From Armatimonadota bacterium (GTDB lineage: Bacteria; Armatimonadota; Hebobacteria; Hebobacterales; WVXJ01), in assembly GCA_011773575.1 (NCBI GenBank), contig WVXJ01000076.1, forward strand, positions 6,943-12,675: DNA of 5,733 bases, in the 5' to 3' direction. The position numbers were made by a program, and so were the translations under genes. Of this stretch, positions 1 to 5,733 are shown piece by piece. Each line of letters begins with the position of its first letter. The stretch's first letter is position 1. The notes under the pieces are model-generated. The model was not told where the DNA came from, made no database searches, and was given only the letters and a program-made list of their open reading frames with translations.

Positions 1-51
1 TCGCTGGACGGGATTCTGGAGAAGGTCGCTGCATTAGGTCTGGAAATCTGA
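1..51 (+). CDS. mraZ: MraZ C-terminal end (partial)
   Basis: Only the last 16 codons and the TGA stop (49-51) lie in the window, reading SLDGILEKVAALGLEI. The frame is open from the first base. The piece is too short to identify by sequence. The assignment rests on its position immediately before rsmH, where mraZ sits in most dcw clusters, and on a short amphipathic helical tail that would fit the end of MraZ. MraZ is a DNA-binding regulator that usually acts on repeats upstream of its own gene, which lie outside this window. The stop codon is only 8 bases before the rsmH start, which suggests co-transcription and possibly translational coupling. Confidence 0.6.
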   Translation, partial: SLDGILEKVAALGLEI

Positions 52-59
52 CCACACTC

Positions 60-986
60 ATGCGTGAACATGTGCCGGTGATGGTTCAGGAGGTAGTGGG
101 GTTTCTGGACCCCCGGCCGGGAAAAGTGATTGTTGATTGCACCATTGGCTCTGGAGGCCACAGCGCCGCGCTGCTGGAGCGGATGGAGGGTGAAGGAAGG
201 ATAATCGGAATAGACCGAGACTGGCAAGCCCTGGAAAGGGCTCGGCAGAGATTTGCCGGAAAGCCAGTGGAATTGTTGCAGGGCGATTTTGGCGAACTGG
301 AGGTGATACTGCGCAAAGCAGGGATCGGTAAAGCGGACGGCTTTCTCTTTGATCTTGGTGTTTCTTCTGAACAGTTGGATGATCCGCAGCGAGGGTTCTC
401 TTTTCAGAAAGACGGACCCCTTGACATGCGGATAGACGAGAGAAGCCCACAAACCGCGGCCGATCTCATAAATCGTCTCCCGGAGAGGGAACTGTCCAAG
501 ATCTTCCGGGAGGGTGGAGAGGAACGGTGGGCCGGACGGCTGGCAAGGCAGATAGTACAGTCGAGGCAAAGATCGCAGATTGAAACTACAGCAGCGCTTG
601 TCGCAATTGTCACAGCAACCATCCCAGCCCGAGAGCGTCCGCGGAAGATCCATCCGGCTACGAAGGCCTTTCAGGCTCTAAGATTTGCCGTAAATGGTGA
701 ACTCGACGCACTCGCCGCAGCACTTCCCACAGCCGTCAGTCACAGCCAAACCGGCAGCCACATTGCAGTACTGTCGTACGAGAGTCGCAGCGACGGGGTA
801 ACGAAAGGAACGTTCCGTCACCTTGCCAGATCCTGCCGCTGTCCACCGTTCCTCCCTTCCTGTAAGTGTGAGGGAAGGCCTCTTGTGAAGATCCTGACGC
901 GGCGGCCTTTGCGCCCCTCGCCGGAAGAGATCGCCCGCAACCCGCGCGCCCGCAGCGCCAGACTGCGAGCCGCAACAGTTTTGTAG
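60..986 (+). CDS. rsmH: 16S rRNA (cytosine(1402)-N4)-methyltransferase RsmH (MraW)
   Basis: This cytoplasmic SAM-dependent methyltransferase modifies N4 of C1402 in the 16S rRNA P-site region. The protein is 308 residues, normal for the family. Visible family motifs are: N-terminal HVPVMVQEV (4-12), the SAM-binding loop CTIGSGGHS (27-35), IDRD (51-54), GDF (75-77), DLGVSS (98-103), QLDDPQRGFSF (105-115), PLDMRID (120-126), ERWAGRLARQIV (155-166), IHPATKAFQALRFAVNGEL (about 197-214) and the C-terminal NPRARSARLR (294-303). A cysteine cluster, CRCP...CKC (259-270), precedes the tail, as in many non-proteobacterial homologues. The oddity is at 239-246. The family normally has SFHSLEDR there, but this protein reads SYESRSDG, losing the His, Leu, Glu and Arg in one block while both flanks stay in frame and conserved. 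The start is fixed by the HVPV motif four residues in. No good Shine-Dalgarno precedes it, so coupling to mraZ translation is likely. The identity is certain; full activity is not. Confidence 0.96.
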   Translation: MREHVPVMVQEVVGFLDPRPGKVIVDCTIGSGGHSAALLERMEGEGRIIGIDRDWQALERARQRFAGKPVELLQGDFGELEVILRKAGIGKADGFLFDLGVSSEQLDDPQRGFSFQKDGPLDMRIDERSPQTAADLINRLPERELSKIFREGGEERWAGRLARQIVQSRQRSQIETTAALVAIVTATIPARERPRKIHPATKAFQALRFAVNGELDALAAALPTAVSHSQTGSHIAVLSYESRSDGVTKGTFRHLARSCRCPPFLPSCKCEGRPLVKILTRRPLRPSPEEIARNPRARSARLRAATVL

Positions 987-1030
987 ATCAGGACAGAAAT
1001 TAATTGGAAGTTGAAGTAAAAGCCGGCCAG

Positions 1031-1042
1031 AGAGGCGGTGGG
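1031..1042 (+). promoter_or_regulatory. Ribosome binding site of ftsL
   Basis: A purine-rich stretch, AGAGGCGGTGGG, lies directly upstream of the ATG at 1045. AGAGG (1031-1035) is 9 bases from the start codon, a usable Shine-Dalgarno spacing. It supports ATG 1045 as the start. The ATG 1103 start of an overlapping proline-rich frame has no comparable support. Confidence 0.55.
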
Positions 1043-1044
1043 AA

Positions 1045-1611
1045 ATGTCGCAGCAACTGACGCAGCAGCAATGGGTCTACCAATTTCGCCCGGACGCAGA
1101 CTATGACCAGGCGCGCACAGCCCGACGCAGGGCTGATCCGCCCGGCCTATCACGGCACAATCTGCGTAACAGAAGTTACCTCCGACTATCCCCCGCTGTA
1201 TTCACCCTCGCTGCCATGGGGCTCACCGCCTCCTTGCTGGCCCTTGCCATACTCTATGTGTCCGCCAACGCCTTTGCTGCTAAGACCGAGTACCAGCGTC
1301 AACGACTGCAAAGAGAAACCGCGCTTCTGCGTGATGAGAATGCAGCTCTGCGTTGTCAACTCGACCAGGCCGCGAACCTGGACCGAGTCAGGCAGTTCGC
1401 TCTGGCCGCGAACATGCGTCCCGCTGATCCGGCTTCTGAAACCGATTTCCTCTCCTTCACCCCAGCGCAATCCAGGACCGAGGCTCAGGGCATCACTTGG
1501 TTTAACAACGGTCCTATGCTCATCGCCGCGCTCGCTCGTCAACTGGGTGGCGCCTATCCCAGCGACCGTGCCGAGGCCAGCCCCTCCGACGCTGAGGCGA
1601 GCAGACGCTGA
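1045..1611 (+). CDS. ftsL: FtsL-like cell division protein, one membrane segment plus coiled coil
   Basis: This small bitopic protein is of the FtsL/DivIC type. In the divisome, FtsL pairs with FtsB/DivIC and FtsQ/DivIB and helps activate the septal synthase FtsW-FtsI. The 188 residues show a basic cytoplasmic N-terminus (about 1-48, with RRR at 27-29), one hydrophobic membrane segment (about 50-74) and then a Gln/Arg/Glu/Leu-rich heptad region (about 80-115) that should form the periplasmic coiled coil. The following NLDRVRQFALAANMRPADP (111-129) resembles the 'I..A...GM..P' element that ends the conserved core of this family. FtsL sequences are poorly conserved, so the call rests on topology plus position between rsmH and the transpeptidase gene. 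About 60 residues (128-188) extend past the usual end and are rich in Ala, Ser and Pro. Another frame overlaps the gene (1103-1624), but it lacks topology and looks like a shadow. Confidence 0.85.
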   Translation: MSQQLTQQQWVYQFRPDADYDQARTARRRADPPGLSRHNLRNRSYLRLSPAVFTLAAMGLTASLLALAILYVSANAFAAKTEYQRQRLQRETALLRDENAALRCQLDQAANLDRVRQFALAANMRPADPASETDFLSFTPAQSRTEAQGITWFNNGPMLIAALARQLGGAYPSDRAEASPSDAEASRR

Positions 1612-1641
1612 GCGTTTTGCCTGAGCCAAGATGTTTTGCGC

Positions 1642-1670
1642 TTGACCGACTTTGTCTGCTAGAGTAGCAA
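1642..1670 (+). promoter_or_regulatory. Candidate sigma70-type promoter upstream of ftsI
   Basis: In the 91-base gap between ftsL and ftsI, TTGACC (1642-1647) matches five of six bases of the -35 consensus. Seventeen bases later comes TAGCAA (1665-1670), a weak -10 match (T, A and the fifth-position A). The spacing is optimal but the -10 is poor, so this could be chance. If used, transcription would start near 1677, leaving a short leader before the ATG at 1703, and would give ftsI and the mur genes supply independent of mraZ-rsmH. Confidence 0.33.
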
Positions 1671-1672
1671 TG

Positions 1673-1690
1673 TCGGCCGATGACGGCTGA
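1673..1690 (+). other. Small hairpin abutting the ftsI ribosome binding site
   Basis: TCGGCCG (1673-1679) can pair with CGGCTGA (1684-1690) around an ATGA loop. This gives a 7-base-pair stem with one G-U pair. The stem ends on the base immediately before the AGAGGA Shine-Dalgarno (1691-1696). No U-run follows, so it is not an intrinsic terminator. It could affect translation initiation or mRNA stability, or be incidental. Confidence 0.35.
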
Positions 1691-1696
1691 AGAGGA
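1691..1696 (+). promoter_or_regulatory. Ribosome binding site deciding the ftsI start
   Basis: AGAGGA lies 6 bases before the ATG at 1703. The next in-frame ATG, at 1778 (residue 26), is closer to the membrane segment but is preceded by GTAAGCGCGCG, which has no Shine-Dalgarno. The longer start is therefore preferred. Confidence 0.65.
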
Positions 1697-1702
1697 TCTC
1701 AC

Positions 1703-3535
1703 ATGAGAAGGGCCAGCGGGTCGCGCTGTAATAAGCCGCGAGTGACCAGCAACATTTCTTCCCCCAGTAAGCGCGCGATGAGCCGTTCTTTTCTTTCCCG
1801 TTTGCGCATCTGGGCTTTTCTCATGCTGGCCCTGTTTGGTCTGGTGGCCGGACGACTCATCCAGATTCAAGTCTTTCGCCACGACTACTATCGAGGACGA
1901 GCCATCAAGACCCATGGGCGTGAACGAACAGTCTCCGCTCCCAGGGGAGCCATCCTGGACCGTAACGGGAAACCTCTCGCTATGAACCTTTCTCAAGAGC
2001 TCGTCTTCGTGGATCCCGAGCTCTTTCATGACTGCATGGAAGCGGCGAAGGATGATGAGGCAGCCACGGCGGCGGTGAAGAAGGGCTGCGACAGACTTGC
2101 TGCTCTTCTGAAAATGGACCTGAGAACTCTCCAGCGCAAGTTGGACAGTGGGGGAAGGTTCCGCGTATTGAAACGGCCTGTCGCAGACGCACTCGCCGAA
2201 AAGATACAGCGCCTTAGACTTCGCTGGGTCGGGTTACAGAGCGAGGAGAAGCGTGTCTATCCTCACGGCAAGATGGCGGCCCATATTCTGGGTTTTGTCA
2301 GCACTGACGGACGCGGTCTGGGAGGAATAGAATCTGCTTTGAATGATAAGTTGGCGGGCCGTCCGGGCAAGATTTCCATGGAGGTTGACAGCAAAGGCCG
2401 GGACATCCCCGGCTCTCGTACTGTCAGCGTTCCGCCGGAGCCGGGCCGTGACATCACCCTCACTCTCGATGCTTCCCTTCAGCAGGTCGCCGAGGCCGGC
2501 CTTGCTGAAGGGATCGAGAATGCCTCCGCCGTTGGAGGGACTGTGGTGATGATGGATCCCTACAGCGGCGAAATCCTCGCCCTCGCCTCCCAGCCGGCAT
2601 TCGACCCCAATCGATTCAAAGAATCACCTTCTCATCGTTGGGTTAGTCCCGCCGTGGTCGGCGCCTACGAGCCGGGGTCGACTTTCAAGCTCGTTGTCGC
2701 CTGCGCCATCCTGGAGGAAAAGATACCGCTCTCTTCCACACAAATGACGTGCATCGGAGAGAGGCGCATCGGCCATCGCACTATTCACTGCGCCCTGCAC
2801 GAAGGAAAACGTGATCATGGTAAGGTCGATCTCGATGAGATCATAGAGGAGTCCTGTAATATCGGCGCGGCTGCTCTCGCGCAGCAATTGGGCCGAGAGA
2901 AGTTCTCTCATCACATTGAGGCTCTGGGTTTCGGCGAGAAGAGCGGCATTGAACTCGGCGGAGAAAGTTCAGGGCAAATGCCGGCGCCCTCCACCTGGTC
3001 GGATATTCGCATAGCTAACATCGGCTTCGGCCAGGGTATCAGTGTCACACCGCTGCAACTGCTGCGCGCCTATTGCGCGGTGGCAAACGGCGGACTGCTG
3101 GTCAGGCCCCACCTGGTGCGAACCGATGAAGAGGAGCCGGCCAAGCGAGTGTTGTCACCAGAGACTGCACAGCGAATGCGTGAAATATTCGTCCATGCGG
3201 TGGAGCGCGGCACCGGAGAGGCCGCCGCCATTGAGGGCTACCAGGTGGCGGGCAAGACCGGCACCTCTCAGAAGCCCGTGCCCGGGCTGGGTTTCCGCTC
3301 CGGCAAATACATCGGCTCTTTCGTCGGGTTTGTACCGGCGGACAACCCCAGGCTGGCCCTCCTTGTCATAATAGATGAACCCGCCCATCCACATTTCGGC
3401 GCGGTGGTGGCGGCACCCGTCTTTCGCGAGATAGCCAGACAGGCACTGCTTTATTTCGAGATTCCACCAAGTCCGGTGATAATGCAAGCACAAGGCTCGA
3501 ACCCGCTGGGCCTGAACGTCGACTTTCAGCCCTGA
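1703..3535 (+). CDS. ftsI: Septal peptidoglycan transpeptidase, class B penicillin-binding protein (FtsI/PBP2-PBP3 type)
   Basis: This D,D-transpeptidase cross-links peptidoglycan at the division site, working with FtsW and activated through FtsL. The 610-residue protein has a basic cytoplasmic N-terminus, one membrane anchor (about 36-54, followed by RLIQIQVF) and then the class B dimerisation/pedestal domain. That domain opens with the typical RGAILDRNGKPLA (81-93) and includes YPHGKMAAHILGFV (186-199) and GGIES (207-211). The transpeptidase domain starts about residue 248. The three penicillin-binding motifs are intact: STFK with catalytic Ser326 and Lys329, SCN (384-386), and KTG (518-520). 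FGQGISVTPLQL (442-453) is also characteristic. No PASTA domain follows; the protein ends about 25 residues past the catalytic fold. The dcw position favours the septal enzyme over an elongation PBP2. The start at 1703 is backed by a good ribosome binding site. Confidence 0.96.
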   Translation: MRRASGSRCNKPRVTSNISSPSKRAMSRSFLSRLRIWAFLMLALFGLVAGRLIQIQVFRHDYYRGRAIKTHGRERTVSAPRGAILDRNGKPLAMNLSQELVFVDPELFHDCMEAAKDDEAATAAVKKGCDRLAALLKMDLRTLQRKLDSGGRFRVLKRPVADALAEKIQRLRLRWVGLQSEEKRVYPHGKMAAHILGFVSTDGRGLGGIESALNDKLAGRPGKISMEVDSKGRDIPGSRTVSVPPEPGRDITLTLDASLQQVAEAGLAEGIENASAVGGTVVMMDPYSGEILALASQPAFDPNRFKESPSHRWVSPAVVGAYEPGSTFKLVVACAILEEKIPLSSTQMTCIGERRIGHRTIHCALHEGKRDHGKVDLDEIIEESCNIGAAALAQQLGREKFSHHIEALGFGEKSGIELGGESSGQMPAPSTWSDIRIANIGFGQGISVTPLQLLRAYCAVANGGLLVRPHLVRTDEEEPAKRVLSPETAQRMREIFVHAVERGTGEAAAIEGYQVAGKTGTSQKPVPGLGFRSGKYIGSFVGFVPADNPRLALLVIIDEPAHPHFGAVVAAPVFREIARQALLYFEIPPSPVIMQAQGSNPLGLNVDFQP

Positions 3536-3547
3536 GTCGGGGTATTC

Positions 3548-3556
3548 TGATATAAT
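3548..3556 (+). promoter_or_regulatory. Candidate extended -10 promoter element upstream of murE
   Basis: TGATATAAT contains a perfect -10 hexamer, TATAAT (3551-3556), with the TG of an extended -10 at 3548-3549. No convincing -35 is visible 16-18 bases upstream, but extended -10 promoters can work without one. The predicted transcription start is about 3562-3564. That would leave a leader of only about 10 bases, with the murE Shine-Dalgarno at its very 5' end. Read from sequence only. Confidence 0.45.
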
Positions 3557-3562
3557 CGGCAT

Positions 3563-3566
3563 GGAG
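3563..3566 (+). promoter_or_regulatory. Ribosome binding site deciding the murE GTG start
   Basis: GGAG lies 7 bases before GTG 3574, a standard spacing. The nearby ATG at 3561 is out of frame with murE and opens only a 28-codon frame, so the GTG is the supported start. Confidence 0.65.
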
Positions 3567-3573
3567 CGCGGTA

Positions 3574-5061
3574 GTGTCCAAACCGCTGTGCGAACTTCTT
3601 CAAGGCCTGGAATACCGACACCTGAGAGGAGACCTGGGAACCCCTGTTGAAGGGCTCGCCTATGACTCCCGCAAGGTGTGTCCGGGCGCGCTTTTTGCCT
3701 GCCTGTCCGGCCTGCAAACAGATGGACATCTCCATATCGAAGAGGCGCTAAGCAGCGGCGCAGCCGCCATCATGGTTCGAGAAGGTAAGGAATCTCTTCT
3801 TCCCGCACAGACATCGGCCGCCTTTGCCGTTACCGATACTCGTATGGCTTTGGCGAAGCTCGCGGCCGGGTTCTATGATCATCCCACAGCCCATCTGAAT
3901 CTGGTCGGCGTCACCGGCACCAATGGCAAATCCACCACGGTTCATCTCATTGATCTGCTGCATCGAGCGGCGGGGTTCTCCAGCGGGACCATAGGCACTC
4001 TCGCTTACAGGTTGAATGACGAGTCCCGCCCAGCCGAACGCACCACCCCCGAAGCGCCGGACCTGCAGGCGCTGCTGGCGGAGATGCACGGGGAAGGAAT
4101 CACCCATGTCGCCATGGAGGTCTCCTCCCATGCTCTGGCTCAGTATCGCGCGGATGGATGCCTTTTCCGTATCGCCGTCTTTACCAACTTGAGCCGCGAC
4201 CATCTGGATTATCATGTGGATGAAGAGGACTACTTCTCCGCCAAACTGCGGCTTTTCGCGGACTCCGGTTTTCTGCCCGCTCAGGGCAAGCGGGTGAATA
4301 TCGTGAATGCTGATGACGAGGCCGGAAAGAGAATTGCCTCTTCCGCTTTGGGAGATACGATAACCTATGGAGTTGATTCCGCTGCAGAGGTGAGAGCATC
4401 AGACCTCAATCTCTCTGCGGAGGGAAGCGAGTTCTCCCTCGATACGGCCTGGGGACAAGCGCGGATAAGCACTCCGCTTCTGGGGCGGTTCAATATCTAT
4501 AATGTTCTCGCCGCACTGAGTGTCGCCCTGGCCCAGGAGATTCCCCTGGAGACTGCCGTTTCCGTGCTCGGAAAGGCGGACGCGCCCACAGGACGCTTTC
4601 AGCGACTGCCGTCCGATAAATGCACGGTGGTGGTTGATTATGCCCATACTCCTGACGGCTTGGGGAAAGTGTTGAAAACCGCGAGAGATTTCTGTCGGGG
4701 CCGGCTCTTTGTTGTTTTCGGATGTGGGGGAGACCGCGATCAGGGCAAAAGGCCTGTCATGGGTGAGATGGCAAGCCGGCTGGCGGATGTGTGTTTGATT
4801 ACTTCCGACAACCCCCGCAGTGAAGACCCCGAGGCCATCATCTCGCAAATCCTCTCCGGGATTCCGGCCCAGTATAAGGAGAAGTGTCTGGTGGAGCCTG
4901 ACCGCGCGCAGGCTATCCGCGCCGCCATCAGCCGGGCGGGGAGTGATGACCTCGTCTTGCTCGCCGGCAAGGGGCATGAGACTTATCAGATTTTCGCCGA
5001 CCGCACCATCCACTTCGATGACCGGGAGGTGGCCCAGGAGGCACTGGAGGAAAAACCCTGA
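3574..5061 (+). CDS. murE: UDP-N-acetylmuramoyl-L-alanyl-D-glutamate--2,6-diaminopimelate ligase MurE
   Basis: This cytoplasmic ATP-dependent Mur ligase adds meso-diaminopimelate to UDP-MurNAc-L-Ala-D-Glu. The 495-residue length is typical. The N-terminal UDP-binding domain includes GLAYDSRKVCPGALF (about 27-41). The central ATPase domain carries the P-loop TGTNGKSTT (114-122), the substrate motif TTPEAPDL (157-164), MEVSSHAL (181-188), TNLSRDHLDYH (204-214) and YFSAK with Lys224, the position of the carbamylated lysine in this family. The C-terminal domain has VVVDYAHTPDGL (352-363), FGCGGDRDQGKRP (382-394), DNPRSEDP (412-419) and GKGHE (465-469). DNPR is the family signature for diaminopimelate rather than L-lysine, so the wall is probably mDAP type. 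The start codon is GTG, supported by GGAG 7 bases upstream. Every expected catalytic motif is present; the P-loop has Ser where Thr is commoner (GKST for GKTT). Confidence 0.97.
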   Translation: MSKPLCELLQGLEYRHLRGDLGTPVEGLAYDSRKVCPGALFACLSGLQTDGHLHIEEALSSGAAAIMVREGKESLLPAQTSAAFAVTDTRMALAKLAAGFYDHPTAHLNLVGVTGTNGKSTTVHLIDLLHRAAGFSSGTIGTLAYRLNDESRPAERTTPEAPDLQALLAEMHGEGITHVAMEVSSHALAQYRADGCLFRIAVFTNLSRDHLDYHVDEEDYFSAKLRLFADSGFLPAQGKRVNIVNADDEAGKRIASSALGDTITYGVDSAAEVRASDLNLSAEGSEFSLDTAWGQARISTPLLGRFNIYNVLAALSVALAQEIPLETAVSVLGKADAPTGRFQRLPSDKCTVVVDYAHTPDGLGKVLKTARDFCRGRLFVVFGCGGDRDQGKRPVMGEMASRLADVCLITSDNPRSEDPEAIISQILSGIPAQYKEKCLVEPDRAQAIRAAISRAGSDDLVLLAGKGHETYQIFADRTIHFDDREVAQEALEEKP

Positions 5062-5116
5062 GATTGCTCTGAGTCAAAGGGACGCTCCATTCGTCAAACA
5101 AAGTGATATTGCAGAA

Positions 5117-5733
5117 ATGATGTCCATTGTTGCAGTCAAAGATATTGTCGGCGCCACTCTCCTTCAGGGTGAGGCTGAAGGAGAGGTAACAGGGGTTTCC
5201 ACAGACACCCGCGCTCTTCGCGCGGGAGAGCTCTTCATTGCGCTGCGGGGCGAGAAGTTCGACGGCCACGATTTCCTCTCTGAGGCATTCCGGAAGGGCG
5301 CCGCCGCCGCCATTGTCAGCGCCTCCCCGAAAGAGCCGGTGGAGGGCTGTCTTCTGTTGGTGAAAGACACTCTTCCCGCCATGGGGACCCTCGCCGCGCA
5401 TTGGAGGCGGAAGTTCGATCTTCCCGTGGTGGCGGTTACCGGAAGTGTAGGCAAGACCACCACCAAAGAGATGATCGCCTCCATCCTCGCCCAGACCGGC
5501 GAGGTGTTGAAGACGCCGGAGAATTACAATAATGAGATAGGCGTTCCCCTCACCGTCTTCAACCTCACATCAAACCACAAGGCGGCGGTGTTCGAACTCG
5601 CCATGCGGGGCCGCGGACAGATTCGCTATCTGGCGGAAATCATCTCACCCCATGTGGGGGTGATCACGAATATCGGTATTTCCCACCTCGAATTGCTCTC
5701 CGGGCCTGAGGCGATTGCGGAGGCGAAGGCGGA
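5117..5733 (+). CDS. murF: UDP-N-acetylmuramoyl-tripeptide--D-alanyl-D-alanine ligase MurF (partial, 3' end outside window)
   Basis: MurF adds D-Ala-D-Ala to the UDP-MurNAc tripeptide in the cytoplasm, the next step after MurE. The first 205 codons are visible, about 45% of a usual MurF of about 450 residues, and the frame stays open to the edge. The N-terminal domain reads VTGVSTDTRALRAGELFIAL (24-43). The ATPase domain begins with VVAVTGSVGKTTTKE (104-118), whose P-loop is GSVGKTTT (109-116). It continues with ENYNNEIGVPLTVFNL (135-150), FELAMRGRGQI (159-169) and VITNIGISHLE (182-192). Two adjacent ATGs (5117 and 5120) are possible starts. Neither has a clear Shine-Dalgarno, and the frame is open upstream back into the murE tail without another ATG, GTG or TTG. 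The gap after murE is 55 bases, consistent with the same operon. Confidence 0.95.
   Translation, partial: MMSIVAVKDIVGATLLQGEAEGEVTGVSTDTRALRAGELFIALRGEKFDGHDFLSEAFRKGAAAAIVSASPKEPVEGCLLLVKDTLPAMGTLAAHWRRKFDLPVVAVTGSVGKTTTKEMIASILAQTGEVLKTPENYNNEIGVPLTVFNLTSNHKAAVFELAMRGRGQIRYLAEIISPHVGVITNIGISHLELLSGPEAIAEAKA

Noticed and set aside
981..1006. TTGTAG...TAATTG as a promoter before ftsL
   Set aside because: The spacer is only 14 bases and both hexamers match poorly.
1103..1624. Long + strand frame (173 codons) overlapping ftsL
   Set aside because: It is Pro/Arg/Ser-rich with no domain or coherent membrane topology. The overlapping 1045 frame has the membrane segment, coiled coil and ribosome binding site expected of FtsL.
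3520..3539. Inverted repeat CGACT...AGTCG around the ftsI stop
   Set aside because: It has only five base pairs with a 10-base loop and no following T-run. It is too weak for a terminator and murE follows closely.
3561..3647. 28-codon ATG frame starting just upstream of murE
   Set aside because: It overlaps murE out of frame, GGAG is too close to its ATG to serve it, and its sequence looks random. It is not a credible leader peptide.
4399..5013. Long antisense frame (204 codons) inside murE
   Set aside because: It lies wholly within a clearly conserved murE, in a G+C-rich gene where antisense frames stay open by codon bias. Its translation shows no recognisable motif.
5062..5116. Possible N-terminal extension of murF into the murE-murF gap
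   Set aside because: The frame is open, but it contains no ATG, GTG or TTG, and the protein already begins at the usual family position with ATG 5117 or 5120.
1..5733. Hidden novel system, mobile element or CRISPR
   Set aside because: Standard dcw genes with gaps of 8-91 bases fill the window. I saw no direct repeats, terminal inverted repeats or unassigned coding regions.

Overview
This window is a stretch of the bacterial division and cell wall (dcw) cluster. All genes are on the + strand, in the classic order: mraZ (last 16 codons), rsmH, ftsL, ftsI (a class B penicillin-binding protein), murE and murF (first 205 codons; it runs off the right edge). Between the mraZ tail and murF there is no stretch over 100 bases without a gene. 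I see no mobile element, CRISPR array, RNA gene or foreign insertion.

Organism: the murE product carries the DNPR signature of meso-diaminopimelate-adding ligases, so the wall is probably of the mDAP type. The base composition is moderately G+C-rich. RsmH has a C-terminal cysteine cluster. The transpeptidase lacks PASTA domains. MurF carries an 'ELAMRGRGQI' segment that I associate with cyanobacterial-type or deep-branching bacterial MurF proteins rather than enterobacterial ones. Together these suggest an environmental bacterium outside the well-studied Proteobacteria, but the phylum cannot be fixed from this sequence alone.

Layout: positions 1-51 hold the mraZ end and 60-986 hold rsmH (16S rRNA C1402 N4-methyltransferase). 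After a 58-base gap come ftsL (1045-1611), a 91-base gap, ftsI (1703-3535), a 38-base gap, murE (3574-5061), a 55-base gap and murF (5117 onward). The spacing fits one transcription unit. The gaps before ftsI and murE also contain plausible internal promoter elements. The best is an extended -10 (TGATATAAT) just upstream of the murE GTG start. A small hairpin sits directly against the ftsI ribosome binding site.

How they work together: MurE and MurF add the third amino acid and the terminal D-Ala-D-Ala to the cytoplasmic UDP-MurNAc peptide. The resulting pentapeptide is the donor substrate of the FtsI transpeptidase at the septum, where FtsL helps assemble and activate the septal synthase. 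RsmH modifies the ribosomal P-site, and MraZ is the usual regulator of the cluster.

I found no undescribed system. The most notable oddity is the RsmH protein: its otherwise canonical sequence has lost most of the near-universal HSLEDR motif.
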